From: Niastella koreensis GR20-10
GTDB lineage: Bacteria; Bacteroidota; Bacteroidia; Chitinophagales; Chitinophagaceae
Assembly (NCBI RefSeq): GCF_000246855.1
Contig: NC_016609.1
Coordinates: 868,001 to 932,000 of the forward strand
Length of the DNA: 64,000 nt
Reading direction: 5' to 3'
Positions 44,640 through 52,602 of this stretch are shown here, one piece after another; position 1 is the first letter of the stretch, and each line of letters starts with the position of its first letter. The position numbers and the translations under genes were made by a program. The notes under the pieces are model-generated. The model worked only from the letters and a program-made list of their open reading frames with translations. It searched no databases and was not told the DNA's origin.

Positions 44640-45380
44640 CTAAAAACCAATTGAGTTACCACCATCAACCGGTAATACCACGCCGGTGATGTAGCGTGAT
44701 GAATCGGTGGCCAGGAACAGGGCGGCATCGCCAATATCGCCGGGATGGCCCATAACGCCCATGGGAGTGCGGCCGAGGGCTTTGCTTTTTCGTTCAGCAT
44801 CTGCATTAAATGCTTTAGACGTCATGTCGGTGGCAATAAAACCAGGTGCAATGCAATTGGTGCGGATACCCTGAGGCGAGAGTTCTGTGGCCATAGCCCG
44901 CGTCATGCCTTCTATAGCCGTTTTAGAAGCTGAATAGGCGATTACTTTAGGAATGCCATATTGGGCCGCCATGGAGCTGATATTGATAATGCTGCCTTTT
45001 TTATGCGGCAACATGGTTTTTACTACTTCACGCGTTAAGGCAAATACCGCTACTAAATTGGTTTGTATTACTTTCAGAAAATCTTCATTGGTTACTTCGG
45101 TAAAGTCTTTTTTCATGTTGATACCGGCATTGTTTACCAGGATATCAATATGTCCGAATTGCGTAATTACCTGTTTTACCAGGGCGGGGATAGCTTCCAG
45201 ATCGCTGAGGTCGGCCACCATGGGTACGCAGAGGGCGCCCAGCTTTTGTTTGGCCTGGTGCAGTTTTTCCTGATCACGGCCTACAATGACCGTAGTGATA
45301 TTGTGCTGCACAAATTTCTCTGTAATGGCCAGGCCAATGCCAGAACCACCTCCGGTTACGATCGCTACTGTTTGATTCAT
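44640..45380 (-). CDS. SDR-family oxidoreductase, possible fructuronate reductase
   Basis: A 246-residue classical short-chain dehydrogenase. Start at 45378-45380 (MNQTVAIVTG), directly before the cofactor site TGGGSGIG (9-16); a longer frame runs into intergenic repeat words. It has NNAG at 83-86, the catalytic Ser in INISSMAA, and Y149/K153 in AYSASK. Cytoplasmic, NAD(P)-dependent. General annotation would be 3-oxoacyl-ACP-reductase-like, but its neighbours are two alpha-glucuronidases and uxuA, so reduction of D-fructuronate to D-mannonate (replacing UxuB) is a reasonable inference. Gluconate 5-dehydrogenase or KduD-type activity are alternatives. Confidence 0.85.
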   Translation of the reverse strand: MNQTVAIVTGGGSGIGLAITEKFVQHNITTVIVGRDQEKLHQAKQKLGALCVPMVADLSDLEAIPALVKQVITQFGHIDILVNNAGINMKKDFTEVTNEDFLKVIQTNLVAVFALTREVVKTMLPHKKGSIINISSMAAQYGIPKVIAYSASKTAIEGMTRAMATELSPQGIRTNCIAPGFIATDMTSKAFNADAERKSKALGRTPMGVMGHPGDIGDAALFLATDSSRYITGVVLPVDGGNSIGF

Positions 45381-45446
45381 TTCTACTGTATTTATCTTTA
45401 ATTGTAACTTTTTACTGTTATCCGGCAATCGTGAAACGTGAAACGG

Positions 45447-45475
45447 CTGCAGGCTGTAAGCCGCAAGCTGCAAGC
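45447..45475. repeat. CTGCAGGCTGTAAGCCGCAAGC-type word array (3' side of GH67)
   Basis: Degenerate copies of GCAAGCTGCAAGC / GCAGGCTGTAAGC. The reverse-complement family lies at 47760-47790, so the pair brackets the GH67 gene in inverted orientation. Confidence 0.6.
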
Positions 45476-45536
45476 AAATACAATTCCGGTTTTAGCTTTG
45501 GCCTTTAACCTTTTAACTTTAACCCGTTTTCTCCAC

Positions 45537-45559
45537 TTCAACATTCGACATTCAACATT
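45537..45559. repeat. TTCAACATTCGACATTCAAC word array
   Basis: Just downstream of the GH67 stop (minus strand). It is the inverted counterpart of the array at 31301-31335. Confidence 0.65.
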
Positions 45560-45563
45560 TCTT

Positions 45564-47705
45564 CTAATGAGGTGCATAAGGAAATTCCAGCCCTTCATAA
45601 TAAGCCAATGTATGGTCTGGTTTTTCGTATCTGGCCGGAATAGGTTTATTGGAAAAGGTTTGAAAATACAGTAAGCAGGCGTTGCGCCACCATACGGCTT
45701 CCTGCTCCTGGATGGCAAGCAGTTGTTTTACCTCGCTGAACCGTTCGGCATCGATATAATTTTTCATCCCGTTCCAGCTGCGTTGTATCCAGCGTACGGA
45801 ATCAACGCCACTGTAATATTTATCGCACAACGTTTCCCACAGGGTTTTTCCGGAATGCATTTTATAATCCCAGGGCACGTGGTGAAACCATAATAAAAAC
45901 GCTTCCGGACAGGTAGCCAGCTCTTCAAATTGCTGCCGTACGGCCGGCTGGTATTGCGCGAGGGCATTACTGCCGGTGGCAGTACGATTGAAACCGATAC
46001 CAATGGAGTCGGCTTTATGAAAATATACCGGGTTCCAGTCGGCACGGGGCGCTTTGTTGTACCAGGGGGCTGGACCATAATGATGTCCATAACCCATAAT
46101 ATGGTGAAGGCCCAATGGTGTCATATAGTTTACCATTATTTCCCGCGAGGCCAGCATGAGCTTTTGCACGGTATCAACAAATGCAGATTTATTGGTAAAG
46201 GTTTGCCGCAGCCACTCATTGGCAATTTGCGCCGAAGTTAAGGTATTGTCCCAGGCCAGCCGTCCCAGTGTATACCAGTTGGCCTGGCCAAAGGGATGAC
46301 CCGTCCAGTTGATGTCGCTGCCGATATTCGATACGCCTGCCATGCCGCTGAGGGTATGGCCATCAGTGGTGCCATCTACTATCTGCGCTACCGTACTATT
46401 GTTTTTTGCATGGGTATCGGCATCCAGCACTTCTTTAAACAACGGCGCCATGTACACCAGGTGGGTGGCAAAGCCCAGGTATTCCTGCGTGAGCTGGTAT
46501 TCCATCATCAGCGGGGTTTGCGGCATAGCGCCAAACAACGGATGAAAAGGCTCGCGCGGTTGAAAATCTATAGGGCCATTCTTTACCTGCACCAATACGT
46601 TTTTTCTGAATTGTCCGTCCAGGGGTTTAAAGTCGTTATACGCCTGCTTGAACCTGTCTTCAGGCGTTTCATTGCTGTATACAAATGCGCGCCACATTAT
46701 AATACCGCCATGTGGCGCAACTGCATCGGCCAGCATGTTGGCGCCATCAGCATGGGTGCGATTGTAATTCTGCGGACCTGGTTGTCCTTCTGAATTGGCT
46801 TTCACCAGGAAGCCGCCAAAGTCAGGGATGTATTTATAGATCTCGTCGGTTTTATCTTTCCACCATTTTCTTACTTCCTCGTTTAAGGGATCGGCCGTTT
46901 TTAATTTACCGATCTCCACTGGTGCGCTGAAGCGGGCGGTGAGATAAACTTTTATATTGTATGGACGAAATGCATTGGCCAGGGCTGCTATCTTTTGCAA
47001 CCACTCATCCGTTAGGATAATGGCATTGGCGTTTACATTGGTAAGCACCGTGCCATTGATACCGATAGAAGCATTCGCCCGCGCATAATCAATATATCGT
47101 TGGTCGATATAACCCGGCAACCGTTGCCAGTCCCAGATAGAAGAACCTGCATAGCCACGTTCTACAGTACGGTTCAGGTTGTCCCAATGATTCAGTAACC
47201 GGATTTTTATTTTAGGTGCACTGGTTATCGAAAGCTGCCGGATGGGTTGCTGGGTTTGCATCAACCGTAAAAAATGAAAGACCCCGTATAAAATCCCTGC
47301 TTCTTTATTAGCCGTGATAAGTGTTATGTTCTTGCCCTCATACATCACTGTACGGATAATAAAACCTTCATCTCCCAGGTGCGCCAGGGCGCTGTCTGCT
47401 ACCAGCTTACGAATAACAGGGGAACGTTCAGGCAGACCCAGCAGTACGGCGCCATTAATAATAGCAGGTTGTGCCGGCACCTTTTTACCCAATAAACCAG
47501 ACAGGCCGGTTTGTAATTCCTGGTTGGCAGCAACCAGTTTCCCGTCATCAACCGGGCAATTGATGCTGGTGATCTGTTGCCGGTATTGCTGTAATAAAGC
47601 AGGGTTATCGATCGTATTATACCGTAACCACAAACGATAGCCATCTTCCGCAGATACGGAATTATAGATGAGAATAACGAATAAAATTAGGAGCCATTTT
47701 TTCAT
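45564..47705 (-). CDS. GH67 alpha-glucuronidase
   Basis: A 713-residue enzyme that releases (methyl)glucuronic acid from the non-reducing end of xylo-oligosaccharides. The signal peptide ends NSVSAED, so it is periplasmic. The catalytic triad matches the family: E306 in KANSEGQPGP (acid), D380 in GPIDFQPREP and E408 in LTQEYLG, with spacing as in characterised GH67 enzymes. Other family blocks are NHWDNLNRTVERGYAG and WHHVP-like FHHVPWDYKM. It lies between the SDR gene and the LacI regulator on the same strand. GH67 needs GH10 products with terminal glucuronosyl-xylose, which the nearby xylanase supplies. Confidence 0.96.
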   Translation of the reverse strand: MKKWLLILFVILIYNSVSAEDGYRLWLRYNTIDNPALLQQYRQQITSINCPVDDGKLVAANQELQTGLSGLLGKKVPAQPAIINGAVLLGLPERSPVIRKLVADSALAHLGDEGFIIRTVMYEGKNITLITANKEAGILYGVFHFLRLMQTQQPIRQLSITSAPKIKIRLLNHWDNLNRTVERGYAGSSIWDWQRLPGYIDQRYIDYARANASIGINGTVLTNVNANAIILTDEWLQKIAALANAFRPYNIKVYLTARFSAPVEIGKLKTADPLNEEVRKWWKDKTDEIYKYIPDFGGFLVKANSEGQPGPQNYNRTHADGANMLADAVAPHGGIIMWRAFVYSNETPEDRFKQAYNDFKPLDGQFRKNVLVQVKNGPIDFQPREPFHPLFGAMPQTPLMMEYQLTQEYLGFATHLVYMAPLFKEVLDADTHAKNNSTVAQIVDGTTDGHTLSGMAGVSNIGSDINWTGHPFGQANWYTLGRLAWDNTLTSAQIANEWLRQTFTNKSAFVDTVQKLMLASREIMVNYMTPLGLHHIMGYGHHYGPAPWYNKAPRADWNPVYFHKADSIGIGFNRTATGSNALAQYQPAVRQQFEELATCPEAFLLWFHHVPWDYKMHSGKTLWETLCDKYYSGVDSVRWIQRSWNGMKNYIDAERFSEVKQLLAIQEQEAVWWRNACLLYFQTFSNKPIPARYEKPDHTLAYYEGLEFPYAPH

Positions 47706-47759
47706 ATGGTATTCTTAGTTCTGAGTTTCAGGTTCCAGGTTGCCGTGCAGCAGTGTATT

Positions 47760-47790
47760 GCTTGCAGCTTACAGCTTGCGGCTTGCAGCT
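47760..47790. repeat. GCTTGCAGCTTACAGC-type word array (5' side of GH67)
   Basis: Three imperfect copies of GCTTGCAGCTT/GCTTGCGGCTT between GH67 and the LacI stop. Inverted relative to the array at 45447-45475. Confidence 0.6.
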
Positions 47791-48829
47791 ACTCGCTATC
47801 CGAACTTGTCTTCAATGATGAAGCTCTTATTATCAGTTCTGAGCGTAATAAAATGGTATTGGTAGCGTCGATGCTGTTCACGCCATTTAAGTGATTGATT
47901 AAACTGGCGGCTGCCATTTCACCCATTTTATAACCGGGATAATTAATAGTAGTTAAGTTAGGTTCAACCACGGTTGACACCGGGTCGTTGTTAAAGCCTG
48001 CAAAAGCGATGTCCTGCGGAATGCGGATGCCTGCCTTTTTTAAAGCCACCATACAGCCTACGGCACAGTTATCGTTTGCGGCAAAAATGGCATCGGGCAA
48101 CGGGTTCATTTGCAGAATAGCTGCAGCTGCCTGGGCCCCGTCTTCCTGGCTCAGGTTATTGATAAGGATATATTTTTCATCAAAAGCCAGCTGATGATCG
48201 GCCAGCGCCTGTTTGTACCCGGCCAGCCTGTCAGCATACACATTACGTTTTGGCGTGGCGGTAATATGAACAATGCGTTTGCAACCCTGGGCAATTAAAT
48301 GACTGGTTGATTCGTAAGCGCCTCTGCGGTTATCGATCAGTACACAGGTACAATCAGGATGCTCGGCCACGCGATCGAAAAATATGAGGGGAACGTCCTT
48401 TTTTATGAACTGGTCAAAATGGGCAAGGTCATCGGTTTCGTAAGCGAGGGATACCAGCAGGCCATCAACCCGGTTATTGAACATGGTTTTGGCGCTGTCG
48501 ACCTCTTTGCCTGCCGATTCAGACGACTGGCTGATGATAAGCGTATACCCTTCATTATTGGCCACACTTTCAATACCGGCGATCACCGTGCTCATAAAAT
48601 AACTGTTGAGCCGCGGAACGATTACGCCTATGGTATAGGTACGCTGTTCCCGCAGATTGCGGGCGAAATGGTTATACCGGTAGCCCATTTCTTCGGCCAG
48701 GTCGAAGATCTTCTTCTTGGTCTTTTTGCTAACGACGGGGTCGTCTTTGAGCGCCCGGCTTACCGTAGCTATTGAGACATTCAACTTACGGGCAAGGTCG
48801 TAAATTGTTATTTCTTTGGGTTTTGCCAT
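47789..48829 (-). CDS. LacI-family transcriptional regulator of the xylan/glucuronate locus
   Basis: A 346-residue repressor. The N-terminal helix-turn-helix (ITIYDLARKLNVSIATVSRA, about 7-26) and hinge (YNHFARNLREQRTYTIGVIV) are canonical. A periplasmic-binding-type sensor domain follows (about 60-340; FFDRVAEHPDCTCVLIDNRR, AIFAANDNCAVGCMVALKKA, PDIAFAGFNNDP-like). Two matching palindromes lie upstream, one overlapping its own start codon, which indicates autorepression. It is divergent from the acetylesterase-uxuA genes and co-directional with GH67, SDR, GH115 and GH10. The inducer is probably a glucuronate- or xylan-derived metabolite (inference). Confidence 0.93.
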   Translation of the reverse strand: MAKPKEITIYDLARKLNVSIATVSRALKDDPVVSKKTKKKIFDLAEEMGYRYNHFARNLREQRTYTIGVIVPRLNSYFMSTVIAGIESVANNEGYTLIISQSSESAGKEVDSAKTMFNNRVDGLLVSLAYETDDLAHFDQFIKKDVPLIFFDRVAEHPDCTCVLIDNRRGAYESTSHLIAQGCKRIVHITATPKRNVYADRLAGYKQALADHQLAFDEKYILINNLSQEDGAQAAAAILQMNPLPDAIFAANDNCAVGCMVALKKAGIRIPQDIAFAGFNNDPVSTVVEPNLTTINYPGYKMGEMAAASLINHLNGVNSIDATNTILLRSELIIRASSLKTSSDSE

Positions 48830-48842
48830 ACAATCGCTTACA
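48829..48842. promoter_or_regulatory. Second, weaker LacI-type operator over the lacI start codon
   Basis: TACAATCGCTTACA matches the strong site TGTAATCGGTTACA at 11 of 14 positions, with an intact central CG and a perfect right half. It overlaps the first base of the regulator's start codon on the minus strand. Confidence 0.5.
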
Positions 48843-48882
48843 TATATGATAATAAAGGTAGAATAAAATTATTTTAAAAAAA

Positions 48883-48904
48883 ACAATGTAATCGGTTACA
48901 TTGT
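48883..48904. promoter_or_regulatory. LacI-family operator palindrome
   Basis: ACAATGTAA-TCGG-TTACATTGT: 9-base perfect arms around a centre with CpG, the classic LacI-family operator form TGTAAnCGnTTACA. It is 54 bases upstream of the LacI gene in the region shared with the divergent acetylesterase. It is the best regulatory site in the window. Confidence 0.75.
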
Positions 48905-49018
48905 CTCATTTTTCTGGCTAAATTAGTGTCACGAATTGTTTATCAATTGATTGCCATGTTGATAAAAATGATGGAAGACCTGGTTAAGGGTCCTAAAATA
49001 AAGTCACAGTAAAGATGG

Positions 49019-49069
49019 AAAGTTCGACAGGATGTTGCATTGAATGGGTTTGCGCATCCGTCGGACTTT
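49019..49069 (+). ncRNA. 15-bp bulged hairpin in the divergent leader, terminator or attenuator-like
   Basis: AAAGTTCGACAGGATG (49019-49034) pairs with CATCCGTCGGACTTT (49055-49069), with one bulged A and one G-U pair, followed by TTATTT. It looks like an intrinsic terminator placed about 195 bases before the acetylesterase start: either the end of a small leader RNA or an attenuator. The outer stem words resemble the hairpin at 24211-24263. Confidence 0.5.
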
Positions 49070-49086
49070 TTATTTGAGACAAAGGC

Positions 49087-49118
49087 CGCTGAACGCTTAA
49101 GGCTTAAGGCTGAACGCG
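49087..49118. repeat. CGCTGAACGC repeat pair
   Basis: CGCTGAACGC (49087-49096) and GCTGAACGCG (49109-49118) separated by TTAAGGCTTAAG. Reverse complement of the word family at 3636-3667. Confidence 0.6.
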
Positions 49119-49191
49119 AAAACAGGTTGAGTAGTGAACCGGACGTACAAGTGTGCGACGCAACGCTGCCTAACAGGTATTCTGGTGCCGG

Positions 49192-49262
49192 AGACAAAAA
49201 ACTAAGAACAAAGAACTAAGAACCCAATAACTTAAGAACTTAATAACTAACGAACTGAATAA
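49192..49262. repeat. AAGAACTTAATAAC-type word array
   Basis: Degenerate direct copies of GAACTAAGAAC and ACTTAATAACT run up to two bases before the acetylesterase start codon. Same family as 29012-29099, 51192-51265 and 52478-52600. Confidence 0.65.
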
Positions 49263-49264
49263 CT

Positions 49265-51193
49265 ATGTACCGATTGCTTTCCTTATTTACTACTATTCTG
49301 TTAAGTACAACTGTGTTTTGTGAAGTAAAACTCCCCCGTCTCATCAGCGATAATATGGTGTTGCAACGGGATACGAAGTTGACTATCTGGGGCTGGGCGG
49401 CGGTTGGTGAAAAAGTTAACATTCGTTTTAAGGATAAAACCTATGCTGCCACCACCGGCGCAGATAGTACCTGGTCGGTAGTGCTGCCTGCACTAAAAGC
49501 CGGCGGGCCGTTTGATATGCAGATCAACGGTTCAAACCAGGTTGTAATAAAAAACATTGTAATTGGCGATGTATGGGTTTGTAGCGGCCAGTCGAACATG
49601 GAGCTGCCGATGGAACGGGTAAAAGAAAAGTATCCCACTGTGATTGCGCAAGCTGCCAATCCGAACATCAGGCAGTTTAATGTAGCTACTACCTATGATT
49701 TTCAGCGGGCACGTAAAGACTATGATTCTGGGAACTGGCAACTGGCCGATCCGCAGACTGTATTACAATTCACCGCAGTAGGCTATTTCTTTGCCAAAGC
49801 ATTATACGAAAAATACCAGGTACCCATTGGTTTAATAAAAGCCAGTGTGGGCGGTTCACCTGCCGAAGCCTGGTTGAACGAAGATGCCCTCAAAGCTTTT
49901 CCGCAACACCTGGAAATGGCGCTGAAGTACAAGCGCGCAGGTTACATGGACAGTATTCGCGCCCGGGATCAGCAGGTTCGGAATGACTGGTATCAAACCA
50001 TCTGGCAACAGGATCAAGGGTTACACGATACCAAACCCTGGTACGATCCCGGGGTGAATACATCCGATTGGAAAACCATGCCGGTGCCTGGCTTTTGGGA
50101 TGAACACGGATTGAAAGGGGTGAATGGCGTGGTTTGGTTTAGAAAAGATATCGAGGTGCCAGCCTCCATGACCGGCAAACCCGCAAAGTTGTTATTAGGA
50201 AGAATTGTTGACCAGGATTCCGTTTTTGTAAATGGCCGTTTCGCCGGTACTATTGGGTATCAGTATCCGCCCAGAAGATACGAATTGCCGGCGGGGATGT
50301 TACAACCGGGAAAGAACACCATAGTAGTGCGTGTAATTAATAATGCGGGTCGGGGTGGATTTATTACTGACAAACCCTATAAAATAACTGTAGGGGAGGA
50401 AACCATCGACCTTAAAGGCGACTGGCAGTTTAAGCCGGGTACTACAGCGCCTCCCTTACCATCGGCCACCTTTTTTCAATATATGCCAACGGGTTTATAC
50501 AAAGCCATGGTATCGCCTATGTTGCCCTATAGAATAAAAGGCGTTATCTGGTACCAGGGCGAATCCAATGCAGGACGGGCAGTTGAGTACCGGACATTAT
50601 TTCCGGCAGTGATAAACACCTGGCGCCAGCAATGGCACGAAGGCAATTTCCCCTTCCTGTTTGTGCAACTGGCCAATTATATGGAAACGAAAGATCAGCC
50701 CGGTGAAAGTGGCTGGGCCATGACTAGAGAAGCCCAGTTGAAGACTTTATCTTTGCCCAACACCGGCATGGCAGTGATCAGCGATATAGGCGAGTGGAAT
50801 GATATTCATCCGCTGAATAAAGAAGATGTTGGTAAGCGGCTGGCACTGTGGGCAGAAAAACAGGCATATGGCGATCAAAAAGTAGTGTATTCCGGTCCGT
50901 TATACCAGGGCATGAAAGTGCAGGGCAACAAAATTACGCTGCAGTTTACCGGCACCGGCAGTGGCCTGATGGCCAAAGACGGCAGGGAACTCAAATACTT
51001 CGCCATCGCAGGCGCCGATAAAAAGTTTGTATGGGCCAATGCCACCATAGAAGGAAACAAAGTAATAGTATGGAGCGACCAGGTGCCGCAACCCGTTGCC
51101 GTTCGGTATGCCTGGGCTGATAACCCGGAAGGAGCTAATTTGTATAATAAGGAGAATTTACCTGCGTCTCCATTTAGAACAGACAATTGGTAA
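49265..51193 (+). CDS. SGNH-family acetylesterase (sialate O-acetylesterase-like), probable xylan deacetylase
   Basis: A 642-residue secreted esterase. The signal peptide ends about STTVFCE. The block I nucleophile is S110 in VCSGQSNMEL, and the Asp-His pair is D513/H515 in EWNDIHPLN. A GH2-like jelly-roll is inserted between the halves of the catalytic domain (about 290-385; DQDSVFVNGRFAGTIGYQYP). GVIWYQGESNAG and FPFLFVQLANY are family blocks. Annotated relatives are called sialate O-acetylesterase, but no sialic acid gene is present; the xylan neighbours make removal of O-acetyl groups from glucuronoxylan the better inference. It precedes uxuA on the same strand. Confidence 0.9.
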   Translation: MYRLLSLFTTILLSTTVFCEVKLPRLISDNMVLQRDTKLTIWGWAAVGEKVNIRFKDKTYAATTGADSTWSVVLPALKAGGPFDMQINGSNQVVIKNIVIGDVWVCSGQSNMELPMERVKEKYPTVIAQAANPNIRQFNVATTYDFQRARKDYDSGNWQLADPQTVLQFTAVGYFFAKALYEKYQVPIGLIKASVGGSPAEAWLNEDALKAFPQHLEMALKYKRAGYMDSIRARDQQVRNDWYQTIWQQDQGLHDTKPWYDPGVNTSDWKTMPVPGFWDEHGLKGVNGVVWFRKDIEVPASMTGKPAKLLLGRIVDQDSVFVNGRFAGTIGYQYPPRRYELPAGMLQPGKNTIVVRVINNAGRGGFITDKPYKITVGEETIDLKGDWQFKPGTTAPPLPSATFFQYMPTGLYKAMVSPMLPYRIKGVIWYQGESNAGRAVEYRTLFPAVINTWRQQWHEGNFPFLFVQLANYMETKDQPGESGWAMTREAQLKTLSLPNTGMAVISDIGEWNDIHPLNKEDVGKRLALWAEKQAYGDQKVVYSGPLYQGMKVQGNKITLQFTGTGSGLMAKDGRELKYFAIAGADKKFVWANATIEGNKVIVWSDQVPQPVAVRYAWADNPEGANLYNKENLPASPFRTDNW

Positions 51194-51265
51194 GTTCTTA
51201 GGTTATTAAGTTCTTAGGTTATTAGGTTCATCGAACTTAATAACCCACGAACCTAATAACTGAAT
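51192..51265. repeat. GGTTATTAGGTTC word array, inverted halves
   Basis: TTCTTAGGTTATTAAG copies, then GGTTATTAGGTTC, pair with GAACCTAATAAC at the end. Likely forms an imperfect hairpin between the acetylesterase and uxuA. Confidence 0.65.
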
Positions 51266-51322
51266 CATTATTCACAAATGGAACTATAATTCATAAAGCA
51301 AGTTTAGAAATAAGATTATTGT

Positions 51323-52480
51323 ATGGAGTATACAATGCGCTGGTTCGGGCCAAACGATCCCGTTCCATTACAACATATCAGGCAGGCAGGATGTACCGGT
51401 GTGGTAACCGCCCTGCACCATATTCCCGTGGGCGATGTATGGACTATAGACGAGGTCAATAAACGAAAGGCGATGATCGAAGCGGCCGGAATGACCTGGA
51501 CTGTTATTGAGAGTTTGCCGGTGCATGAAGACATTAAAAAGCAAAGCGGTAATTACCAGCTGTACATTCAAAACTATAAGGAGAGTCTGCGTAACGTAGC
51601 TGCCTGCGGTTTGCAGGTTATCACCTATAATTTTATGCCCATCCTCGATTGGGTTAGAACGGATATTAACTATGAAATGCCCGATGGCAGTAAGGCCCTG
51701 TTCTTTGAAAGGCTGGCCTTTATTGCCTTTGATGTGTTTATGCTGGAAAGACCCGGCGCCAAAAAAGAATATACAAAGGAAGAGCTCAGCGCGGCCAGGA
51801 ACTATCTCGACAGCATAACACCCCAGAAAAAAGAAACGCTGTATCGCAATGCCCTGTTAGGCCTGCCAGGCAGTGATGAACCTTTTACGAAGGAGCAGGT
51901 GCTGGCTGCCCTCACTACCTATCACCACATAGATGCACAAAAATTAAAAGCGCACTTATTTTATTTCCTGCAACAGGTAATGCCGGTGGTGGAGGAGTGT
52001 GGTTTGAAAATGGCCATTCACCCTGATGATCCACCATACCCGGTATTGGGATTGCCCCGCATTATGAGTACCGAACAGGATATAAAGGATCTGTTGCAGG
52101 CGGTACCATCCAAAGCAAACGGGTTGTGTTATTGTACAGGTTCGCTGGGCGTTCGAAAAGACAATGATTTGCCTGGTATTGTACAACGCTATGGCGATCA
52201 TATTCATTTTGTACACCTGCGCAGTACAAAAAGAGATGGCGCCGGCAACTTCTTTGAAGCCGATCACCTCACCGGCGATGTGGACATGTATGCGGTGATA
52301 AAAGAACTGGTGCTGGTGATGCAAAAAAGAAAAGTATCCTTACCCATGCGTCCCGATCATGGCCACCAGATGCTGGATGACCTTCAGAAAACAACTTATC
52401 CCGGTTACAGCGCTATTGGCCGCTTAAGAGGTTTAGCTGAATTGAGAGGATTGGAGTTAGGGATAGTTCGTAGTTTATAA
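51323..52480 (+). CDS. uxuA: Mannonate dehydratase
   Basis: A 385-residue cytoplasmic TIM-barrel enzyme that dehydrates D-mannonate to 2-keto-3-deoxy-D-gluconate in hexuronate catabolism (EC 4.2.1.8). The N-terminus [20 protein letters not shown] and [18 protein letters not shown] align with classic UxuA and fix the start at 51323. Metal-site regions are [31 protein letters not shown] and [12 protein letters not shown] ... [10 protein letters not shown]. Length is usual. The substrate comes from glucuronate released by GH67/GH115 through isomerase and reductase steps; the SDR in the same locus could be the reductase. Confidence 0.97.
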   Translation: MEYTMRWFGPNDPVPLQHIRQAGCTGVVTALHHIPVGDVWTIDEVNKRKAMIEAAGMTWTVIESLPVHEDIKKQSGNYQLYIQNYKESLRNVAACGLQVITYNFMPILDWVRTDINYEMPDGSKALFFERLAFIAFDVFMLERPGAKKEYTKEELSAARNYLDSITPQKKETLYRNALLGLPGSDEPFTKEQVLAALTTYHHIDAQKLKAHLFYFLQQVMPVVEECGLKMAIHPDDPPYPVLGLPRIMSTEQDIKDLLQAVPSKANGLCYCTGSLGVRKDNDLPGIVQRYGDHIHFVHLRSTKRDGAGNFFEADHLTGDVDMYAVIKELVLVMQKRKVSLPMRPDHGHQMLDDLQKTTYPGYSAIGRLRGLAELRGLELGIVRSL

Positions 52481-52600
52481 GTTATTTAGTTTGTTAGTTA
52501 TTAGGTTCTTAAGTTCTTAGGTTAATAGGGTCTTAGGTTTGTAGGTTATTAAGTTCTTGAGTTTAGGAATAATCACGAGTTTCAACTCAATAACTCAATA
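52478..52600. repeat. Largest TTAGGTTCTTAAGTTC word array, inverted halves
   Basis: Fills the whole gap between the uxuA stop and the convergent LtaS-like gene stop. About eight degenerate copies of GTTATTAGGTTCTTAAG are followed by inverted AACTCAATAACTCAATAACT. It probably serves as a transcript end for both. Confidence 0.65.
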
Positions 52601-52602
52601 AC

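Larger units (their letters stand above)
48905..49264. other. Divergent leader region of the acetylesterase gene
   Basis: After the operator there is AT-rich sequence, then a large hairpin (49019-49069), a CGCTGAACGC repeat pair (49087-49118) and a word array (49192-49262) ending at the start codon. No protein-coding gene is visible. Confidence 0.6.

Noticed and set aside
45447-47790. GH67 as a transposon cargo gene
   Set aside because: The inverted word arrays lack transposase, target duplications or sharp ends, so I kept them only as a repeat observation.
49265-51193. Sialic-acid catabolism gene (literal reading of sialate O-acetylesterase)
   Set aside because: No sialidase, lyase or epimerase is present; the locus is xylan/glucuronate, so acetyl-xylan is the better substrate guess.
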